From Fimenecus sp964527585 (lineage in GTDB: Bacteria; Bacillota; Clostridia; Oscillospirales; Acutalibacteraceae): a stretch of DNA of 36,512 nt. Shown piece by piece: positions 15,676 through 23,315 of this stretch; within the stretch, counting starts at the first letter, position 1, and each line of letters starts with the position of its first letter. The translations under genes and the position numbers were made by a program. The stretch spans positions 1 to 36,512 of the forward strand of contig CAZGPE010000014.1 in the NCBI GenBank assembly GCA_964527585.1, written 5' to 3'. The notes under the pieces are model-generated. The model saw nothing but the letters and a program-made list of their open reading frames with translations, had not been told where the DNA came from and ran no database searches.

Positions 15676-15704
15676 ATTTTATCACGGACAGAATATTTTG
15701 TCAA
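15676..15704 (-). promoter_or_regulatory. SigA-type promoter of the FAD dehydrogenase
   Basis: Leftward TTGACA (15704-15699), 17-base spacer, TAAAAT (15681-15676). The roughly 70-base leader contains small inverted repeats such as AAGGCCGTAGACCTT. Confidence 0.85.
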
Positions 15705-15715
15705 TACAACCGTTA

Positions 15716-16243
15716 TTACGCCGTTTCATCTTCGGGGATTGCCGAATTTACACTCTGCGATTTTTTGTTGTTTACACCTAAATCACGGATATACATTCCG
15801 ACGCTTCCCATCACGGCAAGGACAATTCCCACAACCAAATCCGCAAAATATGTTCTTGCAACCGCCGGAGTCGACAGAAATCTGTAAGCGCTTGTAAAAG
15901 ATTGCCAAAATGTTACCGTATAATTTATTTTACCTTGAACATACCACGATTCATAGGCCTCAAGCACATCTCCCGAAAGACACAAATACCAAGCCGCCGA
16001 AACCACTGTTACCGACATCACCGAAGCGATTATCACACTTCTTTTGCCGTTGTCTTTAGAAAAAGCGCAATATCCTTTTACACAGGCTATTCCCGTAACA
16101 AGTCCGCTTAAGCTCGTAAAATATCCGACTTGATACAATCCTATCCAAAGTAATCCGCCGAACAAAGCAAAAATCAGCGCTCCCAACAGTCCCAATGCAG
16201 TTTTTTGTCTTTTCACCGATAAAGGCGACCTCGTTTTTTTCAT
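15716..16243 (-). CDS. Four-helix membrane protein of unknown function
   Basis: A 175-residue integral membrane protein I cannot place in a family. Four hydrophobic segments are visible (about 15-37, 38-56, 66-88 and 130-155), with a basic N-terminus and a polar C-terminal tail. The start at 16243 is supported by a GCGGTG ribosome-like site 7 bases upstream; a longer reading lacks one. It follows the methyltransferase gene by 47 bases and ends 12 bases before the FAD gene's -35 element, so it could be read from the restriction-modification transcript. No function is claimed. Confidence 0.7.
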   Translation of the reverse strand: MKKTRSPLSVKRQKTALGLLGALIFALFGGLLWIGLYQVGYFTSLSGLVTGIACVKGYCAFSKDNGKRSVIIASVMSVTVVSAAWYLCLSGDVLEAYESWYVQGKINYTVTFWQSFTSAYRFLSTPAVARTYFADLVVGIVLAVMGSVGMYIRDLGVNNKKSQSVNSAIPEDETA

Positions 16244-16290
16244 TCCGTTACACCGCTTTGTTTTAATATTAAATTGCAAAAGCATTTATT

Positions 16291-17376
16291 TTATAATTCT
16301 ATATATTCATATTTACTTCCGCTAAGTCTACTCTTTGATACCTCAATAGCAACAGAAGAATTGTCTATACCTATCCATTTTCTTCCTAACAGTTCAGCCA
16401 TTGCCAATGTTGTTCCGCTTCCTGAAAAACAATCAAGGACCATACTGCTTTCATTAGAAGACTGTTCAATAATCTGTTTAAGTAAATCAGCATTTTTTTG
16501 AGTAGGATAAACAGGCACTTGAGGATCTTTGAATTTCCAAATATCCTGTATTTTTTTACCTTTATTTTCATCGGCAAATTTTTTTATTCTCGGGTTGCCA
16601 TTTGATGACCATTCAATAAAACCTTCAGCGTTTAATTTATCAAATTCCGAAGGATCCGTTCTCCAGTGCCTTCCTTCCGGAACATTGATGTTATGCCACG
16701 GCATTCCGGTTACTCCGCTTTTCGTTTCTCCCGGAGCATGTAAAGGTATTGTAGTATATCGTCTTCCGTTGTCATCAATTTTAGGATATCTTTTTTCAAT
16801 TTCTGTTTCTGTTAAAGGAATTTTGATATCATTCCATATGTTTTTTTTCGGATCTTTTACATAAAATAAAATCAAATCTTTTTCATTCCCATAGGCTCTT
16901 CTGTAAAAATTTTTCGGATTTGATTTTATTCGTGTTATATCATTTTTGAAATTTTCCTCTCCGAAAATTTCATCCATCAAAAGTTTTATATAATGTCCTA
17001 CTTTATAATCAATGTGTAAATATATTGATCCTTCATCGGATAAAAGTTCTCTTAAAATAACAAGTCTTTCTCTGATAAACTCTAAAAACTCATCTTTTGA
17101 CATTTTATCTGAATATGCAAGTTGGGAATTCTTGGCAGAACTTATTGAATTCGCTTTCAATTGCGAATAAAAAAAATCATTTTTAGTGTTAAATGGTGGA
17201 TCTATATATATTAAATCGAATTTTTTTGAGTAATTTTTCAAAAGCATTGACAAAGCGATAAAATTTTCTGATTTTATCAATTTGGAAGATTGTGAATACT
17301 CAATTTCCCCACCATTACTATAAGCCCGGTCTAAAATTTCGTATTCACTTTTTTTATTTGAATAAGTCAGTTCCAT
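16291..17376 (-). CDS. Type II DNA methyltransferase (beta-class amino-methyltransferase)
   Basis: A 361-residue SAM-dependent DNA methyltransferase. Catalytic motif IV is DPPFNT (59-64), and the SAM-binding motif I, LDCFSGSGTT (314-323), comes after it; that order defines the beta class of N6-adenine or N4-cytosine enzymes. DPPF leaves the exact base undecided. The central recognition region (about 140-290) is unlike anything I recognise. The gene follows the putative endonuclease by 9 bases with AAGGAG as ribosome site. It is more AT-rich than its neighbours, consistent with acquisition by transfer. Its role is to protect host DNA from the partner nuclease. Confidence 0.9.
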   Translation of the reverse strand: MELTYSNKKSEYEILDRAYSNGGEIEYSQSSKLIKSENFIALSMLLKNYSKKFDLIYIDPPFNTKNDFFYSQLKANSISSAKNSQLAYSDKMSKDEFLEFIRERLVILRELLSDEGSIYLHIDYKVGHYIKLLMDEIFGEENFKNDITRIKSNPKNFYRRAYGNEKDLILFYVKDPKKNIWNDIKIPLTETEIEKRYPKIDDNGRRYTTIPLHAPGETKSGVTGMPWHNINVPEGRHWRTDPSEFDKLNAEGFIEWSSNGNPRIKKFADENKGKKIQDIWKFKDPQVPVYPTQKNADLLKQIIEQSSNESSMVLDCFSGSGTTLAMAELLGRKWIGIDNSSVAIEVSKSRLSGSKYEYIEL

Positions 17377-17385
17377 AAATGCTCC

Positions 17386-18186
17386 TTAAAGTGAATATAA
17401 AAACTCTCTTAATACAAGGGCAGAGATAATTTTTTGAGATGAATTTTCCAATAAATACCTATACATTTTATTGTTACCTTCAATATATAACACTCCGTCC
17501 ATTATAGCAATCGGAACGACCTCATTATCAACTGCTTTTCCGCTAAAATCACTTTGCATTGTTCTTAACGCATCATCGAACTGTGCATTTTGATGGCCGC
17601 CGAAATCCGTCAAAAATTTCGCTTCGGCAACAACATATTTATTGTTAAAACGAGCTATAAAGTCTAATCCTTTTTCACGATTAAAGCCAAGATATTTTTT
17701 CGCAAAATTCTTCATTACCGCATCTGAAGCGTTAAATATACAGTTTTCATCATAAGAAAGGAATTCACTTTCACTATGAAACACCTTTGCACCAATAAAT
17801 CCTTTATCAATCCAATGCTTAAACATCGGTCCCATCTGTCTGTTTGTTTCTTTAGGTTGAGTACATTTATCTATTACCTCTTCAAGCCCCATTTGATATA
17901 AATTGCCGGCTATTCGATTAACAGTTTGAGGATTTCTCTCTATTGCCGTCTTATCTCTCTTCAAATACGGAACATATGAATCCTTTATTGGAAACAGCTC
18001 TAAAGAAAGTAGTTCTTTTATCAAATCGACATTGCTCTTTCTATAAAAAGCCTTCGATATCGCCTGTTCTTTTTCTGCTGAGAGTTCTCTTCGTAAATTC
18101 GGAACTATAGGATAAACTTTATACAACTCATCAAGATAATTTCGTTGTTGTGCGAATTCTGCACTGATTTTTGTCCATTCGTTCAT
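17386..18186 (-). CDS. Putative type II restriction endonuclease
   Basis: A 266-residue protein directly upstream of the methyltransferase. A PD-(D/E)xK-like nuclease core is visible: Asp175 in GLDFIARF, then Glu188-Ala-Lys190 in VVAEAKFLTDFGGHQ, with the hydrophobic strand expected between them. These residues would bind the metal and cut DNA. I cannot assign a recognition sequence or known isoschizomer. The start at 18186 follows GGGGGAG; a longer frame overlaps the promoter. The gene is AT-rich like its partner. The call rests on the motif and the R-M gene order. Confidence 0.75.
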   Translation of the reverse strand: MNEWTKISAEFAQQRNYLDELYKVYPIVPNLRRELSAEKEQAISKAFYRKSNVDLIKELLSLELFPIKDSYVPYLKRDKTAIERNPQTVNRIAGNLYQMGLEEVIDKCTQPKETNRQMGPMFKHWIDKGFIGAKVFHSESEFLSYDENCIFNASDAVMKNFAKKYLGFNREKGLDFIARFNNKYVVAEAKFLTDFGGHQNAQFDDALRTMQSDFSGKAVDNEVVPIAIMDGVLYIEGNNKMYRYLLENSSQKIISALVLREFLYSL

Positions 18187-18217
18187 AATAACTCCCCCAC
18201 TATATAATGTCTTCTTT

Positions 18218-18246
18218 ATTCTACCACAATTCTTATTAACTTTCAA
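18218..18246 (-). promoter_or_regulatory. SigA-type promoter of the restriction-modification genes
   Basis: Leftward TTGAAA (18246-18241), 17-base spacer, TAGAAT (18223-18218), 31 bases before the endonuclease start. Confidence 0.75.
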
Positions 18247-18266
18247 TTACGGTCTTTTGGAAATAT

Positions 18267-18297
18267 AAAAGCCGATATTTTCGCAATATCGGCTTTT
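18267..18297 (-). terminator. Terminator of the symporter gene
   Basis: AAAAGCCGATATT (18267-18279) pairs perfectly with AATATCGGCTTTT (18285-18297), loop of 5. It follows the symporter stop codon and lies just upstream of the restriction promoter. Confidence 0.85.
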
Positions 18298-18299
18298 GA

Positions 18300-19730
18300 C
18301 TATTTATTTAAGAATTCAAATACATTAAACGCCTGCAAAAATATCAAAAACAATAAAACCGGTGCAATATATTTAATCATCACAACATAAAGTTTTTCTC
18401 TTTTGAATTTCTTTTCTCCGAGACCCTGTTTAACTTCATCGACAATATATTGCGGTTTTGCCACCCAACCGATAAGAATACAGGTAAGAATAGCAACTGT
18501 AGGCAACAAAATACTGTTTGAAATATAATCGAGAATATCGAGGATCTGCTGTCCGGTTGCGCCGTTGGGTAATGTTGCTTCAAAGTACAAAATGTTATAC
18601 CCGAAGCAAACAACAAGACCGATAATCAAAGAAATCAGAAATGTAACGCCCGTCGCTTTAGGTCTTGAAAAGCCGAAACGGTCTATAAAAACCGAAGCAA
18701 CTGTTTCCATAAGCGAAATCGACGATGTAAGAGCGGCAAAAAGTACAAGCACAAAGAACATTCCGCCGATTACGGAACCTAAACTTCCCATCTGTTCGAA
18801 AATCGAAGGCAAAGCCTTGAACATAAGACCCGGTCCTGCTTGAGTAAGACCTTCTTCGCCTTGGAACGCATAAACGGTCGGTATCATAATAAGACCTGCT
18901 AAAAGGGCAATTCCCGTATCGAAAATTTCAATTTGATTGACAGACGAAACAAGATTGCTGTCCTTACGGCAGTATGATCCGTAAGTTATCATAATTCCCA
19001 TCGCTATACTCATTGAATAGAACATTTGCCCCATTGCGTCAAGTGCGACGGTAACGAACTTAGAAACTGTCATGCCTTTCAAATTCGGAATGAGATATAT
19101 TTTCATCCCTTCAAAAGCGGTTCGTGTTATGCCGTTTTCATCCGTATGTTTAAGAGTAAGAGAGTATACGGCAATTGCCAAAATCAGCACTACGAGTATC
19201 GGCATCATTATTTTAGACGCTTTTTCTATTCCCTTATCAACACCTAACACAACAACAGCCGCAGTAAGTCCCATAAACACCAAGAACCAAAATATCGGTG
19301 AAATGTCCGCTGTTATAAATTCCGTAAAGAACGAATTCGGACCGACTTCACTTATCTGCCGAGCGTTACCGGAAATATAGGTAAATGTATATTTTGACAC
19401 CCATCCTCCGATTACACAGTAATAAGGGAAAATGATAATCGGTACGACAGTGGCAACAGCGCCTAAGAAAGAAAATCTTTTATCGACTTTTCCGTAAGCC
19501 TGAAACGGACTTGATCCGGTTTTACGCCCGATTGCAATTTCGGTTGTCATAAGAGCAAATCCGAAAGTCAACGAAAAAATTATATAAACAACAATAAAAA
19601 GTCCGCCACCGTCTTTTGCCGCAAGATACGGAAATCTCCATAAATTTCCGAGACCTACCGCCGATCCAGCCGCCGCAAGAATAAATCCGAACGAACTTGA
19701 AAAACCGCCTCTTGAATTTTTCTTTTCCAT
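18300..19730 (-). CDS. Sodium-dependent neurotransmitter:sodium symporter (NSS/SNF) family transporter
   Basis: A 476-residue membrane symporter with about 11-12 helices that probably imports an amino acid or related amine with sodium. The N-terminal signature FILAAAGSAVGLGNLWRFPYLAAKDGGG (about 16-43) covers the sodium and substrate site of helix 1. Other family landmarks are the GQMFYSMSIAMG region of helix 6 and FAALTSSISLMETV of helix 8. Length is normal for bacterial members. It is monocistronic, with its own strong promoter and terminator. The substrate cannot be read from sequence. Confidence 0.92.
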   Translation of the reverse strand: MEKKNSRGGFSSSFGFILAAAGSAVGLGNLWRFPYLAAKDGGGLFIVVYIIFSLTFGFALMTTEIAIGRKTGSSPFQAYGKVDKRFSFLGAVATVVPIIIFPYYCVIGGWVSKYTFTYISGNARQISEVGPNSFFTEFITADISPIFWFLVFMGLTAAVVVLGVDKGIEKASKIMMPILVVLILAIAVYSLTLKHTDENGITRTAFEGMKIYLIPNLKGMTVSKFVTVALDAMGQMFYSMSIAMGIMITYGSYCRKDSNLVSSVNQIEIFDTGIALLAGLIMIPTVYAFQGEEGLTQAGPGLMFKALPSIFEQMGSLGSVIGGMFFVLVLFAALTSSISLMETVASVFIDRFGFSRPKATGVTFLISLIIGLVVCFGYNILYFEATLPNGATGQQILDILDYISNSILLPTVAILTCILIGWVAKPQYIVDEVKQGLGEKKFKREKLYVVMIKYIAPVLLFLIFLQAFNVFEFLNK

Positions 19731-19779
19731 TTAATACCTCTTTTATAAACTTAATAAGCCTGAAAAAGCCCACTTAAAC

Positions 19780-19808
19780 ATTATATCGAATAGCATCCGA
19801 TGTTTCAA
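19780..19808 (-). promoter_or_regulatory. SigA-type promoter of the symporter
   Basis: Leftward TTGAAA (19808-19803), 17-base spacer, TATAAT (19785-19780), just after the kinase gene. Confidence 0.85.
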
Positions 19809-19821
19809 TATCAAACCGGCT

Positions 19822-21126
19822 TTATTGTTTTGAAAAATCGTTTTTATTAACGGCAATATCGGTTTCGAATATTTTTGTTGCATCATCGTATGACCAATTA
19901 TATAAGAAGCCGTTCTTTTTGACGATTTTTCTTATGCTCCTCAGTCCGAAGCCGTGAAGTTCTTTATTCTGTTTGCTTGTAATAAGTCTGCCGTCTCTTT
20001 GTTCGGGCTTTTGTTTGCAACTGTTTTTAAGGACAATTACATCGTAAGCCGAGTTTTTCGAATATATATCAAGTTTGATAAATGCATTTTCCGAATCTTT
20101 TGCCGCTTCGAGAGAATTATCCAATAAATTGTTCAAAAGCGTGGACAAATCCAACGGATCAACATAACTCAAATTCGAAGTTTTAACATTCACGGAAAAT
20201 GAAATTCCGTTTACTTCGCAAAGTTTCGAATATTTTCCGATAATCAAATCCAAAGTTTTGTTTTTGCTTATTCCGAGGGAATTGAATTTTTCGATATTAT
20301 CCCCCAATGAGTCGATATAATTATGCACCTGGTTTATATCATCGAAATTACGCAACTGTATGAAATGGTTCTTCATATCGTGAGCGAATATTCTCATTTC
20401 ATTATTCGACTGTTCGATAACATCGTAGTAGCGTTTATCCTGCTCTTGCTGATATGTCATCGTCTTAAATTCATATAACTCGCTTGCGTTTTTGATTGAA
20501 TATTCGTAAATTATAAATACAACAACATTCGAAAAAAGCAACAACAACGATGAAACAATACAAATTACAACCGTTCGGGGTGTTGCGGCGATATTATATG
20601 TAATATATCTAAAAGCAATAAGGACAGCCGTGCTCGATATCGGCACAAAGAAAAGCAGCCAAAAATACTTTCCGTGCTTTTCGTAATCCTTTGATTTTAC
20701 GGCAAGGCGCAATATCAACACCATTATCACAAAATATATAAGTTTGCTTGCGATTACAACATAGGCATACGCAATCGTGTCATGTTCCATTGCATTAAAA
20801 TCCGAAAAAATTACGGTTCCTATTTCAATAACGACCATTTCGGAAATTATCATCATTGCGCAAAACAATGTCGAATGGAACAAAGCTGTTTTTATTTTTA
20901 TCCGATACATCGTCAAGAAGTAGACTGTATACAAAAGGACAAACAAAACCGAATTAAACATGATATTTCCGTTTTGATAAATCGAACATAACGCCAAATG
21001 AATTACAACGGACATAAAAAACGCCGAACTTCTTTTTGTTTTCAAATGAAATGCCGAATTCGCATAATACCAAAGCAAAATACCTTCAAACAAAAATATC
21101 GGAACATCAATTATAAGTTTACTCAT
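19822..21126 (-). CDS. AgrC-like GHKL sensor histidine kinase
   Basis: A 434-residue receptor kinase of the AgrC type, expected to sense a cyclic peptide at the cell surface. The N-terminal half (about 1-210) has six or so membrane helices; the cytoplasmic half has the phospho-acceptor HDMKNH (His249), the N box NNLLDNSLEAA (Asn336 region) and a C-terminal GFGL ATP-lid glycine motif. I chose the ATG at 21126 because AGGGGA lies 8 bases upstream, whereas the ATG at 21132 is only 2 bases from it. It overlaps the response-regulator gene by 8 bases, so the pair is translationally coupled. The cognate signal is probably the peptide from 22553-22690. Confidence 0.9.
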   Translation of the reverse strand: MSKLIIDVPIFLFEGILLWYYANSAFHLKTKRSSAFFMSVVIHLALCSIYQNGNIMFNSVLFVLLYTVYFLTMYRIKIKTALFHSTLFCAMMIISEMVVIEIGTVIFSDFNAMEHDTIAYAYVVIASKLIYFVIMVLILRLAVKSKDYEKHGKYFWLLFFVPISSTAVLIAFRYITYNIAATPRTVVICIVSSLLLLFSNVVVFIIYEYSIKNASELYEFKTMTYQQEQDKRYYDVIEQSNNEMRIFAHDMKNHFIQLRNFDDINQVHNYIDSLGDNIEKFNSLGISKNKTLDLIIGKYSKLCEVNGISFSVNVKTSNLSYVDPLDLSTLLNNLLDNSLEAAKDSENAFIKLDIYSKNSAYDVIVLKNSCKQKPEQRDGRLITSKQNKELHGFGLRSIRKIVKKNGFLYNWSYDDATKIFETDIAVNKNDFSKQ

Positions 21127-21832
21127 TAACATCTTCCCCTATAAAATTGAAAAACTTCCGTCTGAAATCAGCCTGTTTCCTTGTTGCAACTGAAATTTTA
21201 ACATCGGAATAAGGCTCCATTAAATTTATTTCATCCCGTTTATAAGAGGAAACATAATTCAAATTAACTATATAACTGTTATGCGGAATCGCAAAACTTT
21301 CGTCTTTGAATAATTCCGCAACCGTTTTCAAACTGTCTCTTGAAACATAAACTCCGTTTTTCGAATAAATAACCGCTTTTTTAATTTTCGCTTCTATATA
21401 TACAACATCACGGGGAAGTATTCTCAACACCTGATTGTTTTTCAAATGAAGCGTAATAACACTGTTCCCTATTTCATCTATCGCCTTTTCAAGCGATGAA
21501 AAAATACGGCTTTGGAGAATCGGTTTTTCGATATACCGTGTTACATGAATATCCATAGCATCGTCAAGATATTCGGAATATGAAGTAACGACAAGAATCA
21601 CCGTTTCCGTGTTTCTCATTTGAATGGATTTTGCGACTTCAATACCGTTGGTATCCTGAAGTTCCATATCCAAAAACACAATATCATAGTCGGCCTGCGA
21701 ATCAATTAAATCTTTTCCGCAAGCGAACTCGAAAATTTCGACGGGAATTTGTTTTATCTTAAAGAAACTCAGTGTATACTCTTTAAGCGACTCCCTGTAT
21801 TCTTTCATATCATCACAAATTGCAATTTTCAT
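21119..21832 (-). CDS. AgrA-like LytTR response regulator
   Basis: A 237-residue two-component regulator. The receiver domain (about 1-120) has the acidic pair Asp7-Asp8, the phosphorylated Asp55 in FLDMEL, and Lys103 in YIEKP. The C-terminal LytTR DNA-binding domain (about 130-230) shows VVYIEAKIKKAVIYSKNG and HNSYIVNLNYV. Proteins of this class bind paired direct repeats about two helical turns apart, and such repeats lie ahead of agrDB at 22411-22437. The gene heads the regulator-kinase operon, with CGGAG as ribosome site and a near-consensus promoter. Confidence 0.92.
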   Translation of the reverse strand: MKIAICDDMKEYRESLKEYTLSFFKIKQIPVEIFEFACGKDLIDSQADYDIVFLDMELQDTNGIEVAKSIQMRNTETVILVVTSYSEYLDDAMDIHVTRYIEKPILQSRIFSSLEKAIDEIGNSVITLHLKNNQVLRILPRDVVYIEAKIKKAVIYSKNGVYVSRDSLKTVAELFKDESFAIPHNSYIVNLNYVSSYKRDEINLMEPYSDVKISVATRKQADFRRKFFNFIGEDVNE

Positions 21833-21851
21833 TTTTTCTCCGAATATACAA

Positions 21852-21892
21852 AAAAACGCATAATTTACTTTATCCGTAAATTATACGTTTTT
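21852..21892. promoter_or_regulatory. 17-bp inverted repeat overlapping the regulator promoter
   Basis: AAAAACGCATAATTTAC (21852-21868) and GTAAATTATACGTTTTT (21876-21892) are inverted arms with one mismatch and a 7-base centre. The right arm contains the -10 element of the response-regulator promoter, so a protein bound here would compete with polymerase. Confidence 0.55.
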
Positions 21893-21926
21893 AAGTGTTT
21901 TTGTCAAGTTTCGACAACCGTGTCAA
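21880..21926 (-). promoter_or_regulatory. SigA promoter of the regulator-kinase operon with repeated ACTTGACA
   Basis: Leftward TTGACA (21907-21902), 16-base spacer, TATAAT (21885-21880). A second TTGACA at 21926-21921 repeats ACTTGACA at a 19-base interval. Confidence 0.8.
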
Positions 21927-21947
21927 GTATTTTGGCGTACCGATAAA

Positions 21948-22271
21948 TCAATAATATCTTCTGTCCGGGAAAGCGTCGATAATTCTCGAAATAATCATCT
22001 TATCTTCAGGGCTCTTTTTCTTATACTTGTTCATTGTCGCATCATCGGGCGAGGGATAGATCTCTCCGCCGATAATATAACCGATGTCAGCATTGAGCAC
22101 ACTGCAAATGTCTAAGAATGTTGTAAATCCGGGTGCCGATTTGCCTGTTTCGATGTTGGACAAATGGTTGTTGGATATGTTTACCTTTGCTGCCAATGCT
22201 TTCTGAGACATATTCAAATCTCTGCGCACTGCCGAAATTCTTTTTCCTATAGCTCTAAGATCATGTGTCAT
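21948..22271 (-). CDS. XRE-family (Cro/CI-type) transcriptional regulator
   Basis: A 107-residue protein with an N-terminal Cro/CI helix-turn-helix (about 8-65: MSQKALAAKVNISNNHLSNIETGKSAP). The tail of about 40 residues has no recognisable domain. The ribosome site is AAGGAGG and an extended -10 (TG-A-TACAAT) sits upstream. It lies in the middle of the agr locus, between the divergent agrDB and regulator-kinase operons, and reads the same way as the latter. It may repress one or both operons; the 17-bp palindrome at 21852-21892 is a candidate target. This link is inferred from position. Confidence 0.88.
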   Translation of the reverse strand: MTHDLRAIGKRISAVRRDLNMSQKALAAKVNISNNHLSNIETGKSAPGFTTFLDICSVLNADIGYIIGGEIYPSPDDATMNKYKKKSPEDKMIISRIIDAFPDRRYY

Positions 22272-22552
22272 GATAATCTACCTCCTTAGTTGTATTGTAT
22301 CACTTGTTTATGTCATATTACACAACAGCATAGCGAATTTATCTTTTTTTATTTGTAATTTTGCCAATTCTGTCTGCCTTGTTTGTAAATAATTATAAAA
22401 TCTGCATTTAGTCGCTTTTTTTATGCTTTTGTCGCTTACCGCTTGAAAAAAACTTAACTTATAAATTATCTTATAGTCAGGTTAGGTGCTTTCGCAAAAG
22501 TTTTTACTACGCCGAAAACATCTTTGCCTAAAACACGGAAAGGAGATTGTTT
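22272..22552. other. Divergent control region between the XRE gene and agrD
   Basis: About 280 bases without a gene. It holds the extended -10 of the XRE gene near 22285-22300 on the leftward strand, the GTCGCTT direct repeats, the agrDB promoter and a leader of about 70 bases ending in AAGGAG. Confidence 0.7.
22411..22471 (+). promoter_or_regulatory. agrDB promoter with tandem GTCGCTT repeats
   Basis: GTCGCTT occurs at 22411-22417 and 22431-22437, a 20-base period typical of LytTR regulator sites. TTGAAA (22443-22448) follows, then 17 bases and the weak -10 TTATCT (22466-22471). A weak -10 with direct repeats against the -35 suggests activation by the AgrA-like regulator. Confidence 0.55.
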
Positions 22553-22690
22553 ATGAAAAAGACCACTGTAAAATTTATCGACAAGTTGGTATCTAAAGTT
22601 ATACGGGCCAATGTTAACAGCACTACAAGTATAATAGCATATCAACCTCGTATTCCCGCAGAAATCAAAAACGAAACAAAAAGCAAATGA
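22553..22690 (+). CDS. AgrD-like autoinducer pro-peptide lacking cysteine
   Basis: A 45-residue peptide: an amphipathic basic leader (MKKTTVKFIDKLVSKVIRAN), a short core NSTTSIIA (22-29), then YQPRIPAEIKNE, an acidic/proline recognition tail. In Listeria and clostridial AgrD proteins the residue five places before the tyrosine or histidine of the Y/H-x-P block is the ring-forming cysteine. Here that place is Thr25, with Ser26 next, and the peptide has no cysteine at all. A Thr or Ser lactone ring is therefore expected. The gene overlaps agrB by 4 bases (ATGA) and has AAGGAGA as ribosome site, supporting expression. Its neighbours agrB, kinase and regulator support the call. Confidence 0.82.
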   Translation: MKKTTVKFIDKLVSKVIRANVNSTTSIIAYQPRIPAEIKNETKSK

Positions 22691-23265
22691 TAGGTAAACT
22701 CGCTGATTTGTCGGCAAAAAGATTTTATAAAAACGCATCTTTGTATAACGATGCCAAAACTTACAAATACGCTTTCTTTATAATATACAGTTCCGTCGCA
22801 CTTGCGGTATTTACCGCTTTTGTCGGAGTGATATTCAAAGTTTTATCGGAAAGCATGATATTTTTTGTCTGTTTCTTTTTCATAAGAATATTTGCCGGCG
22901 GCTACCATGCCGATACCGAACGGCGCTGTGAAATAATATCTTGCTCTTGCGTCTTTATCTGTACGGGCTTGCTCAGACTTGCGAAAACATATAATTTTAA
23001 GTATCCGCTTTTATCAATCGCCGTTATTTCAATTATACTTATCTTTATTCTTTCGCCGCTTGACACTCCCGAAAAGCCGTTAAACGACAGCGAAAAGCGA
23101 AGATTCGGAAAAATATCCCGTTCGGTATTGCTTATACTTTCATCGGCAGTTGCGGTTTCGACAATTTTCGAGATAGATTTTTTAATCTATCCGATTGCCT
23201 TGAGTTTAATACTCGAAAGCCTGTTTCTTTCTGCCGGAAAAGTTAAACAATTAAAAATCAAATAA
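22687..23265 (+). CDS. agrB: AgrB-like peptide-processing membrane protease
   Basis: A 192-residue integral membrane cysteine endopeptidase with about five hydrophobic segments. The catalytic pair is His74 and Cys81 in IFAGGYHADTERRCE, the 7-residue spacing known for AgrB (His77/Cys84 in S. aureus). AgrB removes the C-terminal tail of AgrD and closes the ring. It overlaps agrD by 4 bases and is followed by a strong terminator, so agrD and agrB make one two-gene unit. The order D-B and the divergent regulators differ from the staphylococcal BDCA order. Confidence 0.92.
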   Translation: MIGKLADLSAKRFYKNASLYNDAKTYKYAFFIIYSSVALAVFTAFVGVIFKVLSESMIFFVCFFFIRIFAGGYHADTERRCEIISCSCVFICTGLLRLAKTYNFKYPLLSIAVISIILIFILSPLDTPEKPLNDSEKRRFGKISRSVLLILSSAVAVSTIFEIDFLIYPIALSLILESLFLSAGKVKQLKIK

Positions 23266-23273
23266 CAAAAACA

Positions 23274-23312
23274 CCCTTTGTATGACATTTTCCGTCATCA
23301 AAGGGTTTTTTT
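23274..23312 (+). terminator. Terminator of agrDB
   Basis: CCCTTTG plus TGAC pairs with GTCATCAAAGGG (23294-23305), with a small bulge, followed by TTTTTTT. Confidence 0.85.
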
Positions 23313-23315
23313 ATT

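Noticed and set aside
14226..15704. Longer start for the FAD dehydrogenase (492 codons)
   Set aside because: The extra 35 codons run through the -35/-10 promoter and the leader; the glycine-rich FAD motif begins directly after the ATG at 15599.
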